Shown piece after piece: positions 1 to 8,435 of a stretch of 27,362 bases of DNA (the stretch's first letter is position 1; each line of letters starts with the position of its first letter). This DNA comes from Bacteroidota bacterium (GTDB lineage Bacteria > Bacteroidota > Bacteroidia > Chitinophagales > Chitinophagaceae): NCBI GenBank assembly GCA_023412975.1, contig JAEZRB010000138.1, positions 1-27,362 of the forward strand, given 5' to 3'. A model generated the notes under the pieces. It saw only the letters and a program-made list of their open reading frames with translations, did no database searches and was not told the DNA's origin. Made by a program: the position numbers and the translations under genes.

Positions 1-759
1 CGACTGGGAGGAATGCCGGCATTAACGGGAATCAGGGAGAACTGGACCAGGGAATTGATCGAAATACCAACTAGTTTCTACAACAGCAGCAACGTTCGTT
101 TTCGTTTTGAATTTAGTTCGGATGCTACAGCGTTCAACGATTTTGAAAATGACCTCGACGATGGATTTTATATTGATGATTTCAAAATCGTGAAAAGTAC
201 TGCTTCGCTGGTGACACTGCCTGTCCAGTTTCTGCGGGTAGGCGCTCAACTTTTACCCGACGAAACAGTGAGGGTGGATTGGGATGCTATCACCGATCGC
301 CAGCACGACTACTTCGAGGTGGAAAAATCAGCAGATGGAATGCAGTTTGCATCTATTGGCAGAGGCCCTGCCGACGCACCATATCGTTTCATCGACACAG
401 CGCCTTTTATCGGCAACAATTTTTACCGTATCAAACAGGTTGATAAAGATGGTACAGTAAGTTATAGTTCGACAGTATCGGTTTACTATCACCCCGCGCA
501 GTTACAGGTGTTGGTGTATCCCAATCCTGTGAAAAATGCCGTGAGGGTAAAAGTGAATGGCGTAATGCAGGGTACGTATTCAGTAAGCATCGTGGATATG
601 GCAGGCAGGAATATTTACCGGCAGCCGATCAACAGCAATGCCGCGGGCACAGAGATCAGCATAGATCTGGGCGGCCTCCCGGGGCAGTTATACCTGTTCA
701 TGATCAGGAATGAAAAGTCCGAGATCGTAGCCACGCAGAAGATCATCAAGGAAAATTAA
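1..759 (+). CDS. T9SS-sorted secreted protein, 3' part only
   Basis: The reading frame is open from the first base, so the gene begins outside the window; about 252 codons are visible. The first ~65 residues (W..E.I..P..F.N.SNVRFRFEF, then DGFYIDDFKI) look like the end of a MAM/jelly-roll domain of the kind found next to secreted metalloproteases. Residues ~70-155 form the fibronectin-III-like domain that usually precedes T9SS sorting signals (FEVEKSADG, FYRIKQVDKDG, YSSTVSV). The last ~80 residues are a type A sorting domain, starting at VYPNPVKN and ending in a Lys-containing strand. The family is exported by Sec, crosses the outer membrane through the T9SS and is anchored or released at the surface. 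The catalytic part, if any, is not visible, so the enzyme class is unknown. Confidence 0.88.
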   Translation, partial: RLGGMPALTGIRENWTRELIEIPTSFYNSSNVRFRFEFSSDATAFNDFENDLDDGFYIDDFKIVKSTASLVTLPVQFLRVGAQLLPDETVRVDWDAITDRQHDYFEVEKSADGMQFASIGRGPADAPYRFIDTAPFIGNNFYRIKQVDKDGTVSYSSTVSVYYHPAQLQVLVYPNPVKNAVRVKVNGVMQGTYSVSIVDMAGRNIYRQPINSNAAGTEISIDLGGLPGQLYLFMIRNEKSEIVATQKIIKEN

Positions 760-1298
760 CCTTATTAAGGACCACGGTTATTGCTCAAATGATTAATAGG
801 GAAAACACGGATTATCATGATTAATCTGACACGAAAGCTTTATTTCCATACGCGTCAGTGAATTTCATGATAATCCGTTTCCATTGATTACTAACACAAT
901 GCTTTAAGTCAATCCATCACGGGGAATTGCAACCCTTTCAGCTTCAGATTAATAGTATCTCAATAGGTAGAATCCTCTTTTTTACATTTCATCCCACGGT
1001 TAGAGGCGCGTTCAGTATCAATGACTAAGCGTGGGCTACGCACATCTTTTACGTAAAGATTTAGAAATTCCTTTCCTGGAGGGAGTAAAACTAATTGGGA
1101 TTTGTACTTTTTCCGGCTCCAAAATGATGTTGCAAATGGGAGTTAATAAAGTCTTGCACTAATTTTCGATAGCAAAATCAAGTATCCTACAACTGATGAA
1201 ACCCTGCTGGCTGAACTAAAAAAAGTGGTTTAAAAAAAAGCAGGTATGAGAATAAAGAAGTTTTATCAGGATCGAAAAACCAACCTTAAATCCGTACT
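760..1298. other. 539-bp intergenic region without a recognisable gene
   Basis: No convincing gene is present. The stretch holds the imperfect inverted repeat at 808-877 and two short open stretches that may be decayed coding remnants or chance. One lies on the minus strand (960-1142, 60 codons, no start codon). The other lies on the plus strand (1150-1233, ending in a peptide like YPTTDETLLAELKKVV). I recognise neither. No clear TAnnTTTG element was found close to the gene starting at 1299. Confidence 0.6.
808..877. repeat. Imperfect inverted repeat (REP-like or hairpin)
   Basis: The outer arms CGGATTATCATGA (808-820) and TCATGATAATCCG (865-877) are perfect 13-bp reverse complements. Inside them, CTGACACG (826-833) pairs with CGCGTCAG (851-858) with one mismatch, leaving a 17-nt loop. 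There is no T-run after it, so it is a poor intrinsic terminator. It may be a dispersed palindromic repeat or an mRNA 3'-end structure for the upstream T9SS gene. Confidence 0.6.
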
Positions 1299-3884
1299 AT
1301 GAAAAAACTTTACATTCTGTTTATTATTGCAGGTTTGTTTATACGTGGCAGTGCCCTGTCGCAATGTACCAATACGGTATTAGATTGGGACTATCGCGAT
1401 TTTTTTGGGCAAAACAATACCACTATTACTTCTTATGTGAGCCTGGCCCGTTGTCAAAACCAACCCTTTGCCTTCGGCTCCAATACGCTTACCATTACAC
1501 ATAGTTACACGGGTAATAATGTGCCGGGAGAAAATACAACCCACACAGGTTCTGCAGGCTCCTTTGGTACGAGTGGTAGCGGAGCTGATGTACAGTTTGT
1601 CGGCAATGGTACGATTACCTTTACATTTGCCGATCCTGTTCAAAACCTTCAGTATTCTCTTTTTGATATTGATCGTAACCAGAGGGTTCAGTTTGCAGCC
1701 AGCAACGGTGCTACGCCTGTTAATATTTCCCTGGCTACTGTCAGCAGTACCACGCTTACCATTTCAAACAACAATTCAACTACCGCTTTTGTAACGGCCA
1801 ACAGTACGACGGTTGCTAACTCGTCAACCAGTGGTACCGTGAATGTATCGATAACAGGCCCGGTTACATCCGTTACGATGACGATTACCTTATCCAGTTC
1901 ATGTTCCAGTAGTTGTGGTACAGGTGGAACAGAAAACCGTTCATTCTGGTTATCCGATATCTATGGATGTACAGTAAGCTCATTCCCGGATAATTATTAT
2001 GAAGTCAGCCGACCATTCACGGGCATGCCTGGCTATGTGATCACAGTCCGCAACAATGTATTTTATTATGTTGACCCAGCTACTGGTAGAGCCAAATACC
2101 TTTTCACCGATTATGGACATACGAATATCAACTCTATGTCTTATGATCCTTACAGACGTTATGTTTACTACACTTACAGTTTGTCTGGTAATAATGGCGG
2201 GACCAACCAAAATGAGAAATCCCTGAGAAGATACCACTATGACATGGATACATTGGGCGTATTAGTTGCTAATGTCAACACCATCGGCATACCAACCTAT
2301 GAGAATGGCGTGGAGACCGCGGCTGCGGCTTTTTATGGCGATAAACTTTACCTGGGTATTGAAGGTGGTTCAAGTTTGACAGAATCCAATATCTGGCGAA
2401 TCGATCTAAATGCTGCACAGCTTCCAGTTGGCATTGCCCAGGTTTACTCACAGCCTCCATATATAGGCAGTACCCGCACACAGGACTGGAGTGATTTCGG
2501 TATCAACAACGGCGTACTTTATGATTTCGACGCAGGCGCGGCAGGTGTCGGTACCAACAAGGATTTTCACCACCAAAGCTTGTATACTGGTGTGGTAACG
2601 CGCTATGCACCTTCCGGGTCATTGATACCACGCCAGGTATCGGTCGATTGGATGGGTCAGCTTTATAATGTAGGTTCACCCAGTTCAATTGCTGCGGGAA
2701 CGATTGCTCCCTATAATGGTACAAACAATGTGGGCACTGCGCAGACCATGACTTATGATGGCGTAACTGTTGTAGGTAGCTGGGGTGATGCGGCTGAGGC
2801 ATTCAGGCCATTTTGCGATTTTGGTGACGCACCAGACTCTTATGACCCCGATCCATGGTCGCCTGCTGTGCATGAAAGAGATACCAGTCTTCGCCTTGGA
2901 CCAACATTCGACCGGGAGTGGCTAAAAACTTCATCGATTGATGCAACCGCCGATGGTTCGGATGAAGATGGAATAAATACAGTGCCTTTGTTTAACCCAA
3001 CTGAAAGTAATTATTCCACGGAAGTAACGGTGTATAATAATACAGGAAAGGATGCCACGGTTATCGGTTGGCTTGATTATAATGGAAATGGCTTTTTCGA
3101 CGCTTCCGAAGCATCCGTACCGGTGATAGTATCGTCAGTTGGACCCGTATTACAAACGATATATCTCAGCTGGTCCGGAATTGCTTCGACGCTGCCGGTG
3201 GGATCGTATACGTATCTCCGTATCAGGGTATCATCAACAGACTATGGAATGGATGCTACCAGGTCGACTGGGTATTATGACGGTGGTGAAACCGAGGATT
3301 ACCGGGTGATCGTTGACAACACAGTACTACCGGTTTCGATCATTTCGTTCGATGCGATCGTTGAAAACAATTCTAAAGTGAACCTGAACTGGCTGGCATA
3401 CGAAAGTGCAGACTTTAAGGGATACGATATTGAACGCAGTAAGAACGGTACTGATTGGGAAGCGATCGGTTTTGTGCCCGGTACAGTTGGTGGCGAAACA
3501 AACTATCGCTTCACTGACAACGAGCCATTCCAGGGTAATTCAAGGTATCGTTTGAGATTAACTGAAAATAAGGGCAGCATACACTACAGTGATATACGCA
3601 TGGTCAGGATTATTGTACCAACTGCTGATATACTACTATTCCCCAACCCTGCGATAGACCAGGCTTCCTTATCAGTAAAAGCTGACAAAACATACCCGGA
3701 AGCAAGGCTCCGTATCGTGAACACGGTTGGTAAAGAGATGGTGAATCAAAAACTGAAACTTACAAAAGGCATTAATAATATTAACCTGCCCATCCAGTCT
3801 TCATGGCCAGGCGGCATTTATATCGTACAGGTCAATCTTAATGGAACAACTTCTTCGAAAGAGCTCGTTTTAAAAAGGGAATAA
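1299..3884 (+). CDS. GEVED-domain secreted protein with T9SS sorting domain
   Basis: This 861-residue protein starts with a Sec signal peptide (MKKLYILFIIAGLF..., cleavage near ALSQC). Residues ~25-225 are Ser/Thr/Asn/Gly-rich beta structure. Residues ~230-500 look like a propeller-like region (YYVDPATGR, Y-rich strands). A DFGDAPDSYD motif begins at residue 507 and GGETEDY lies near 662-668; together they mark a GEVED domain, common in large bacterial adhesins. Residues ~677-775 form the fibronectin-III-like pre-sorting domain (YDIERSKNG, SRYRLRLTENKG). The last ~80 residues are a type A sorting domain (LFPNPAIDQ ... GGIYIVQV ... KELVLKRE). The likely fate is surface display or secretion by the T9SS; the ligand or substrate is unknown. 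Its stop codon lies inside a strong terminator, so it is probably the last gene of its transcript. Confidence 0.9.
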   Translation: MKKLYILFIIAGLFIRGSALSQCTNTVLDWDYRDFFGQNNTTITSYVSLARCQNQPFAFGSNTLTITHSYTGNNVPGENTTHTGSAGSFGTSGSGADVQFVGNGTITFTFADPVQNLQYSLFDIDRNQRVQFAASNGATPVNISLATVSSTTLTISNNNSTTAFVTANSTTVANSSTSGTVNVSITGPVTSVTMTITLSSSCSSSCGTGGTENRSFWLSDIYGCTVSSFPDNYYEVSRPFTGMPGYVITVRNNVFYYVDPATGRAKYLFTDYGHTNINSMSYDPYRRYVYYTYSLSGNNGGTNQNEKSLRRYHYDMDTLGVLVANVNTIGIPTYENGVETAAAAFYGDKLYLGIEGGSSLTESNIWRIDLNAAQLPVGIAQVYSQPPYIGSTRTQDWSDFGINNGVLYDFDAGAAGVGTNKDFHHQSLYTGVVTRYAPSGSLIPRQVSVDWMGQLYNVGSPSSIAAGTIAPYNGTNNVGTAQTMTYDGVTVVGSWGDAAEAFRPFCDFGDAPDSYDPDPWSPAVHERDTSLRLGPTFDREWLKTSSIDATADGSDEDGINTVPLFNPTESNYSTEVTVYNNTGKDATVIGWLDYNGNGFFDASEASVPVIVSSVGPVLQTIYLSWSGIASTLPVGSYTYLRIRVSSTDYGMDATRSTGYYDGGETEDYRVIVDNTVLPVSIISFDAIVENNSKVNLNWLAYESADFKGYDIERSKNGTDWEAIGFVPGTVGGETNYRFTDNEPFQGNSRYRLRLTENKGSIHYSDIRMVRIIVPTADILLFPNPAIDQASLSVKADKTYPEARLRIVNTVGKEMVNQKLKLTKGINNINLPIQSSWPGGIYIVQVNLNGTTSSKELVLKRE

Positions 3885-3908
3885 GACCCATAGGGTCGTT
3901 CCCTTTTT
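3872..3908 (+). terminator. Rho-independent terminator overlapping a stop codon
   Basis: AAAAAGGGAA (3872-3881) pairs with TTCCCTTTTT (3899-3908), and GACCC (3885-3889) pairs with GGGTC (3893-3897) around a 3-nt ATA loop. The TAA stop of the GEVED protein (3882-3884) forms the internal bulge opposite a single G. The T-run completes the stem, as in a canonical intrinsic terminator. Confidence 0.88.
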
Positions 3909-4065
3909 AATTACTTATTAAATGTGAATACATTCTAATAAGTAGATTAACGACATGTTGTTTTCTGCAAATTCATCCGTATACTAACCCTGTTAAGTCA
4001 CAGGCATTATTACCTTTTTAGTTTACTGGTGCAACCCTATTTTTATTACTTAAAATCACAACCTT

Positions 4066-4488
4066 ATGAAAGCAAAATCTTCAATTATCGGATTTACCAC
4101 CATGTTGGTTGTAACAGCCTGGACTGCACCGACACCAGTGTCGGCGCCTGATTCAAGGAGTAAGACCGTTTCAGCTGACATGCAGGCACAAACAGTTTTT
4201 TCTTTTCTCAGGGTTCATCGTCAGGGCAAAGGCGCAACTGCTACATGGGGTGTGGGCAAGACACCGGGTATCGTTGGATTCCAGGTTCAGAAAACCTACG
4301 AAGACCCGAATGATGAATATGCCTTTTGGGAGGACGTAACAACCATGTCTAATTCTGGTGCGCGTTCATTCAAGTATACTGACAATAATGTATTTCCCGG
4401 CAACATTCACTATCGCGTTATCGCGTTGAGAGCTGATGGCAGTTCCACTTCCTCAGCTATTGCAAGCTTAAGGATCGTAAAACGGTAG
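4066..4488 (+). CDS. Small secreted protein with orphan Fn3-like domain
   Basis: The 140-residue product has a signal peptide (MKAKSSIIGFTTMLVVTAW..., cleavage near PVSA). Residues ~47-140 follow the pattern of the fibronectin-III-like domain that normally sits just before T9SS sorting domains: ATATWGV, VGFQVQKT, FWEDVTTM, FKYTDNNVFPGNIHYRVIALRADGSS, ASLRIVKR. Here that domain stands alone. No sorting domain follows and the protein stops after the final strand, so export to the periplasm is more likely than T9SS secretion unless a partner carries it. It lies between two T9SS genes on the same strand, 51 bp before the next one, and may be a shortened paralogue of its neighbours. Function is unknown; the ORF itself is convincing. 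Confidence 0.78.
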   Translation: MKAKSSIIGFTTMLVVTAWTAPTPVSAPDSRSKTVSADMQAQTVFSFLRVHRQGKGATATWGVGKTPGIVGFQVQKTYEDPNDEYAFWEDVTTMSNSGARSFKYTDNNVFPGNIHYRVIALRADGSSTSSAIASLRIVKR

Positions 4489-4539
4489 TTAGAGTCAGGA
4501 CCCGGAGTTAAAAGCGTTTCATCAGAATAATTAAAGCGT

Positions 4540-6534
4540 ATGAAAACAATTTTACCAATTGTTTTATTGATGTTCTCGGGCTGGGTAGCAGGATATGCGC
4601 AAATAACTATTCCCATTACCAAGGCAAGGTTTGGTGTAGACGCCGACCTGAGAACAAATTTTTTTGATGGCGCTATAACTTCGGGTAACGATGACTGGTT
4701 TAACAACGGCACACCGGGTACGGGTGAATTTGTAATCGATACCACCGGGGCGGCAGCCATGATCGCAGCGTACCTGTCAGATGTTTCACCATTTCCAAAA
4801 AGAATGAGCTCGTTTTATCGCACGATGAGCAAGCCCCAGTTCAGCGTGGTCGCTAACCGGCTTTGGCTCGACGCGATTTTCGTGAGAGACTACCATGGCA
4901 ACGATACAACTGTATTTACCGCGGGCGCCGATAAAAATGGTATGAGCCCTGCTAATTGGACAGGTGGTGTTCAAGGCATTCCTGACAAGAACGATATCCT
5001 GGATATCATGGTTCATGTGAGACGTGCCGGGCCTAATACAACTGACTCCCTATGGATGTTTGGAGGAATCTCACTCGATAACACAACCGGGAACCGATAC
5101 TTCGATTTCGAAATGTATCAATCCGATATTTATTATGACCGTGCATCGAAAAAATTTTATGGCTACGGCCCCGATGCAGGGCATACCAGTTGGAAATTTG
5201 ATGCAGCAGGAAACATCGTGTCACCCGGCGATATTATTTTCAACGGCGAATTTCAAAGTGGTACACTGACAAAAATTGAAGCCCGTATCTGGGTTAGCCG
5301 CGCCGACTGGCAAACGGTAGTACCTACATCGTTCAACTGGGGTACCGCATTTGATGGTTCAGGCGCTGGCTCTGCTTATGGATATGCCGCTATTTCCCCG
5401 AATACTTCCGGGGCATTTTATACCGGACTCGGAAGTAGTAACAACACCTGGGCGGGACCTTTTGGCCTGGTATTGCAGGACAATAGCCTTGCCTTTACGA
5501 ATCCAGGTCCTGCATCCACTACAAATGGTAAGTATATCGCTAACCAGTTTATCGAATTTTCAGTTAATCTTACCAAACTGGGTCTCGACCCTGTTACCCT
5601 GCTGGGTGGTGATGTATGCGGTACGCCTTTTAACCGGATCATTGTAAAGACCCGTGCTTCGGCCTCATTCACCGCCGAGTTAAAGGATTTTGTAGCGCCA
5701 ACGGATCTATTCCTGGCTCCCCGCGCCCTGGCAGCAACAGAAACGCCATTTATTTGCGATGATGGATCAGGTGTTGCCGAAATCACCGTTACAAATCCGA
5801 TTTCTACATCCACCTATGAATGGTCGACTCCCGATGGCAATATTATCAGCAGTCCAACAGGACCTTCGATCTATGTAGATCATTCAGGTACTTATATTGT
5901 AAGACAATACCTGCAATTGGGTTGTTCCGAGTATGCGACAGATACGATACAGGTGGGAAGTTTCCCTACCTGCGAGGTATTAGGCACAGATATTATCGGT
6001 TTGCGTGGCGTATATGCCGACCAGCGCGCAAAACTTCAATGGACAGTAGCAGAAAATACAGCGTTCAAATATTTTGAAATTCAAAGAAGTTTTGATGGCA
6101 GGAATTTCGCAACAGTAGATAATGTAGAATATAGCGCCGCAACAGAGTATAAATATGAAGATATCCCCGGTACATCAGACGATGCGCCTCATGTGTATTA
6201 TAGGATAAGGATGGTCCACCACTCAGGCAACAAGAAGTTTAGTTCGGTCATTTCATTATCGCTGGGTCTGCCTGGCATCGACAACATCAATGTGTGGCCT
6301 AACCCTGTATATGATAAATTCCAGGTCCAGATAAATGCATCGTCGAAAGGACAAGCTGTTATCGACATCTTTAGTTCTACCGGCCAGTCTGTCTATAGTA
6401 CAAACAAGTATGTTCAGAAAGGAAGTAACTCTATAATGGTCGAGGGACTGGCCAACCAGCCCCGGGGTGTTTACTTTTTAAAAGTTCAGCTGGCCGACCA
6501 GGTGTTTCATAAAAAAGTTATGTTCAGTCACTAG
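4540..6534 (+). CDS. T9SS-sorted secreted protein with PKD/Ig-like domain
   Basis: This 664-residue protein has a signal peptide ending near GYAQ (residues 1-21). Residues ~22-395 are an N-terminal region that I cannot assign to a family (RFGVDADLRTN, GNDDWFNNGTPGTGEFVID). A PKD/Ig-like module follows at ~400-475 (YEWSTPDGNII, SGTYIVRQYLQLGCSEYATDTIQV). The usual fibronectin-III-like domain is at ~485-580 (LQWTVAENTAFKYFEIQRSFDGRNF). A type A T9SS sorting domain ends the protein (WPNPVYDKFQV ... RGVYFLKVQL ... KKVMFSH). Similar N-terminal regions occur in large gliding-bacterium surface proteins, but no function should be assigned. It is followed 44 bp later by rsmA, which has its own promoter element. 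Confidence 0.88.
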   Translation: MKTILPIVLLMFSGWVAGYAQITIPITKARFGVDADLRTNFFDGAITSGNDDWFNNGTPGTGEFVIDTTGAAAMIAAYLSDVSPFPKRMSSFYRTMSKPQFSVVANRLWLDAIFVRDYHGNDTTVFTAGADKNGMSPANWTGGVQGIPDKNDILDIMVHVRRAGPNTTDSLWMFGGISLDNTTGNRYFDFEMYQSDIYYDRASKKFYGYGPDAGHTSWKFDAAGNIVSPGDIIFNGEFQSGTLTKIEARIWVSRADWQTVVPTSFNWGTAFDGSGAGSAYGYAAISPNTSGAFYTGLGSSNNTWAGPFGLVLQDNSLAFTNPGPASTTNGKYIANQFIEFSVNLTKLGLDPVTLLGGDVCGTPFNRIIVKTRASASFTAELKDFVAPTDLFLAPRALAATETPFICDDGSGVAEITVTNPISTSTYEWSTPDGNIISSPTGPSIYVDHSGTYIVRQYLQLGCSEYATDTIQVGSFPTCEVLGTDIIGLRGVYADQRAKLQWTVAENTAFKYFEIQRSFDGRNFATVDNVEYSAATEYKYEDIPGTSDDAPHVYYRIRMVHHSGNKKFSSVISLSLGLPGIDNINVWPNPVYDKFQVQINASSKGQAVIDIFSSTGQSVYSTNKYVQKGSNSIMVEGLANQPRGVYFLKVQLADQVFHKKVMFSH

Positions 6535-6565
6535 GCTTCCCGGATACAAATCCTAAGCGATAAGC

Positions 6566-6573
6566 TACATTTG
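6566..6573 (+). promoter_or_regulatory. Bacteroidota -7 element for rsmA
   Basis: TACATTTG matches the TAnnTTTG consensus exactly and ends only 5 bp before the rsmA ATG. Transcription would then begin at or next to the start codon, giving a leaderless or nearly leaderless mRNA. No clear -33 TTTG was seen at the expected distance. Confidence 0.6.
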
Positions 6574-6578
6574 CAGAT

Positions 6579-7337
6579 ATGTACACGCTTAAGAAGTCGT
6601 TAGGGCAACATTTCCTGCGGGATGAGAATATTTGCAGGAGTATAGTTGCTGCACTTCAGGAGAATCCTTTCACTCATTTACTTGAAGTGGGTCCTGGAGG
6701 TGGTGCCCTGACAAAATACCTGTTACAAATTCCCGGTATTGACTTTAAAGCGGTGGAACTTGATACAGAAAAAGTAGATTATTTAGTGACCACCTATCCT
6801 GAGCTGGAAGGAAAGATCATACACCAGAGCTTTTTAGAAATTGATAAGCCTTTTAGTTCCTCATTTACCGTGATCGGTAATTTCCCTTACAATATTTCAA
6901 CCCAGATCTTATTTAAGATTCTCGACTGGCGGCCTGAGGTAGAGTGCGTGATCGGTATGTTTCAAAAAGAAGTAGCCCAGCGGGTTGCCGCACGGGAGGG
7001 GAGTAAGATTTATGGTGTCATCAGTGTGTTGATACAGGCATTTTTCGATGTTGAATATTTATTTGATGTGAGTGAGAAAAGTTTTACGCCGCCGCCCAAG
7101 GTCAAAAGTGGTGTGATCAGGCTGGTACCCAGGTCACAACCATTAGCGATAAAAAGCGAGTCGGCCTTTTTCAACCTCGTAAAAACAGCTTTCAACCAGC
7201 GAAGAAAAACCTTGCGAAATGCCGTTAAGGGTTTGTTTGAGGCAACTATCCTGGAGGATGAACTGTTTAGTAAAAGAGCAGAGCAATTATCGGTCGAACA
7301 ATTTGCCGCGTTGAGTTTTAAAATGAAGCAGAATTAA
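6579..7337 (+). CDS. rsmA: 16S rRNA A1518/A1519 dimethyltransferase RsmA
   Basis: RsmA (KsgA) uses S-adenosylmethionine to N6,N6-dimethylate the two adjacent adenines in the 3'-terminal helix 45 of 16S rRNA, a late step of small-subunit assembly. The 252-residue length is normal. Visible motifs are the N-terminal KKSLGQHFLRD (5-15), the SAM-binding EVGPGGG (36-42), the acidic VELD near 59-62, and the catalytic NFPYNIS (101-107). The C-terminal helical domain carries FNQRRKTLRNAV. The ATG at 6579 is fixed by the conserved N-terminus and by the -7 element just before it. The dehydrogenase gene follows 19 bp downstream and is probably cotranscribed. Confidence 0.97.
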   Translation: MYTLKKSLGQHFLRDENICRSIVAALQENPFTHLLEVGPGGGALTKYLLQIPGIDFKAVELDTEKVDYLVTTYPELEGKIIHQSFLEIDKPFSSSFTVIGNFPYNISTQILFKILDWRPEVECVIGMFQKEVAQRVAAREGSKIYGVISVLIQAFFDVEYLFDVSEKSFTPPPKVKSGVIRLVPRSQPLAIKSESAFFNLVKTAFNQRRKTLRNAVKGLFEATILEDELFSKRAEQLSVEQFAALSFKMKQN

Positions 7338-7356
7338 TTTGCAGGCACTATTAACT

Positions 7357-8286
7357 ATGAAGAAAGTAATTATTACAGCCAAGGCGCACCCTTACTTACT
7401 TGATGAACTAAAAAAGCGCGGCTATGAGATCATTAATAACCCGCGCATCACATATGATGAGTTGGCCGTGGATATACCGGACGCAGAAGGCCTGGTCGTT
7501 ACTACCCGTTTAAAAATTGATAAGGCAATCATTGACAAGGCAAATTCCTTGAAATGGATCGGGCGGCTCGGAAGTGGACTTGAGCTTATTGACGTGGCAT
7601 ATGCTAAAAGCAAGGGCATAGAATGTTACAGTAGTCCCGAGGGCAACTCAAACGCGGTTGCCGAACATACATTGGGGATGTTGTTGGCCCTGCTTCGTAA
7701 TATCCATCTTTCCTGTAATGAGATCCGGGACCTGATCTGGCGACGCGATGAAAACAGGGGAACCGAGCTCAGTGGAAAGACAGTCGGCATCATTGGTTTC
7801 GGTAATACCGGCAGTTCATTTGCCCGGTTGCTGCAACCTTTTAATGTAACAGTTCTCGCGTATGATAAGTATAAATTTGGTTTCGGCAGTGGTTATGTCA
7901 AGGAGGCAAGTCTTGAGCAAGTATGCCGTTACGCAGATGTAATCAGTTTCCATGTACCGTTGACTGAGGAGACTTTTCACATGTCAGGTTCGGAATTTTT
8001 TAATGCCCTGCAAAGAAAACCTGTCATTATCAATACGTCCCGAGGTAAGATCATGCATACGGCCCATCTTGTTGAAGCGTTGAAAACAAAGCAGGTAGCA
8101 GGCGCGGCATTAGATGTCCTGGAAAATGAAAAACTCGACACTTATTCAGCTGGCGAGAAAGAACAACTAAACTGGCTGGCCTCGCAATCCAATGTATTAC
8201 TCACACCGCATATCGCCGGCTACAGTCATGAAGCATTATTGAAAATGGCGCAGGTGCTGACCCGGAAGATCTTTGGAAATGAATGA
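7357..8286 (+). CDS. D-2-hydroxyacid dehydrogenase (SerA-like)
   Basis: This is a 309-residue NAD-dependent D-2-hydroxyacid dehydrogenase related to phosphoglycerate dehydrogenase. It has the split catalytic domain (residues 1-95 and C-terminus) around a Rossmann domain with TVGIIGFGNTG. The catalytic residues of the family are visible as Arg in INTSRG, Glu in ALDVLENE and His in LLTPHIAG. It lacks the C-terminal ACT domain of long SerA proteins, so it may be a short phosphoglycerate dehydrogenase or may act on another 2-hydroxyacid. The ATG at 7357 (MKKVIITAKAHPYL) is preferred over an in-frame TTG 18 bp earlier because it starts at the first beta strand. It follows rsmA by 19 bp, as in an operon. 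Confidence 0.9.
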   Translation: MKKVIITAKAHPYLLDELKKRGYEIINNPRITYDELAVDIPDAEGLVVTTRLKIDKAIIDKANSLKWIGRLGSGLELIDVAYAKSKGIECYSSPEGNSNAVAEHTLGMLLALLRNIHLSCNEIRDLIWRRDENRGTELSGKTVGIIGFGNTGSSFARLLQPFNVTVLAYDKYKFGFGSGYVKEASLEQVCRYADVISFHVPLTEETFHMSGSEFFNALQRKPVIINTSRGKIMHTAHLVEALKTKQVAGAALDVLENEKLDTYSAGEKEQLNWLASQSNVLLTPHIAGYSHEALLKMAQVLTRKIFGNE

Positions 8287-8352
8287 TTTTTGTGACCAAA
8301 AATGTGCGGCGTCCCTCGGTGGAATTCCGTTTTTTATTTTCAAATAGTTTAC

Positions 8353-8360
8353 TATCTTTG
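8353..8360 (+). promoter_or_regulatory. -7 promoter element for greA
   Basis: TATCTTTG is a perfect TAnnTTTG match, 66 bp after the dehydrogenase stop. A T-rich stretch (8331-8340) lies where the -33 region would be, but no TTTG is present. The predicted start of transcription near 8365 places the hairpin at 8374 almost at the 5' end of the mRNA. Confidence 0.6.
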
Positions 8361-8373
8361 ATTAACAATAGTG

Positions 8374-8415
8374 CAACGCTTCAGCAGAACCCTGAGGCGT
8401 TGTTATTTTTTTTGT
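8374..8415 (+). terminator. Terminator-like hairpin in the greA leader
   Basis: CAACGCTTCAG (8374-8384) pairs with CTGAGGCGTTG (8392-8402) with one G-U wobble and a 7-nt loop. It is followed by TTATTTTTTTTTG. The structure has every mark of an intrinsic terminator, yet it lies after the probable greA promoter and before its ribosome-binding site. It could attenuate greA, or simply end transcription coming from the dehydrogenase gene. Confidence 0.75.
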
Positions 8416-8423
8416 TTATATCA

Positions 8424-8430
8424 AAGGAGG
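8424..8430 (+). promoter_or_regulatory. Strong Shine-Dalgarno sequence of greA
   Basis: AAGGAGG lies 5 nt before the ATG at 8436. Such a full Shine-Dalgarno match is unusual in Bacteroidota, where most genes lack one. It decides the greA start against the longer in-frame ORF that begins at 8283. Confidence 0.8.
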
Positions 8431-8435
8431 TGAGT

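Noticed and set aside
960..1142. Minus-strand open stretch of 60 codons
   Set aside because: It has no start codon and no family resemblance that I recognise; too short to call a gene or pseudogene.
8283..8435. N-terminal extension of greA by 51 codons
   Set aside because: It runs through the promoter element and leader hairpin, is unlike any GreA N-terminus, and the strong Shine-Dalgarno points to 8436.
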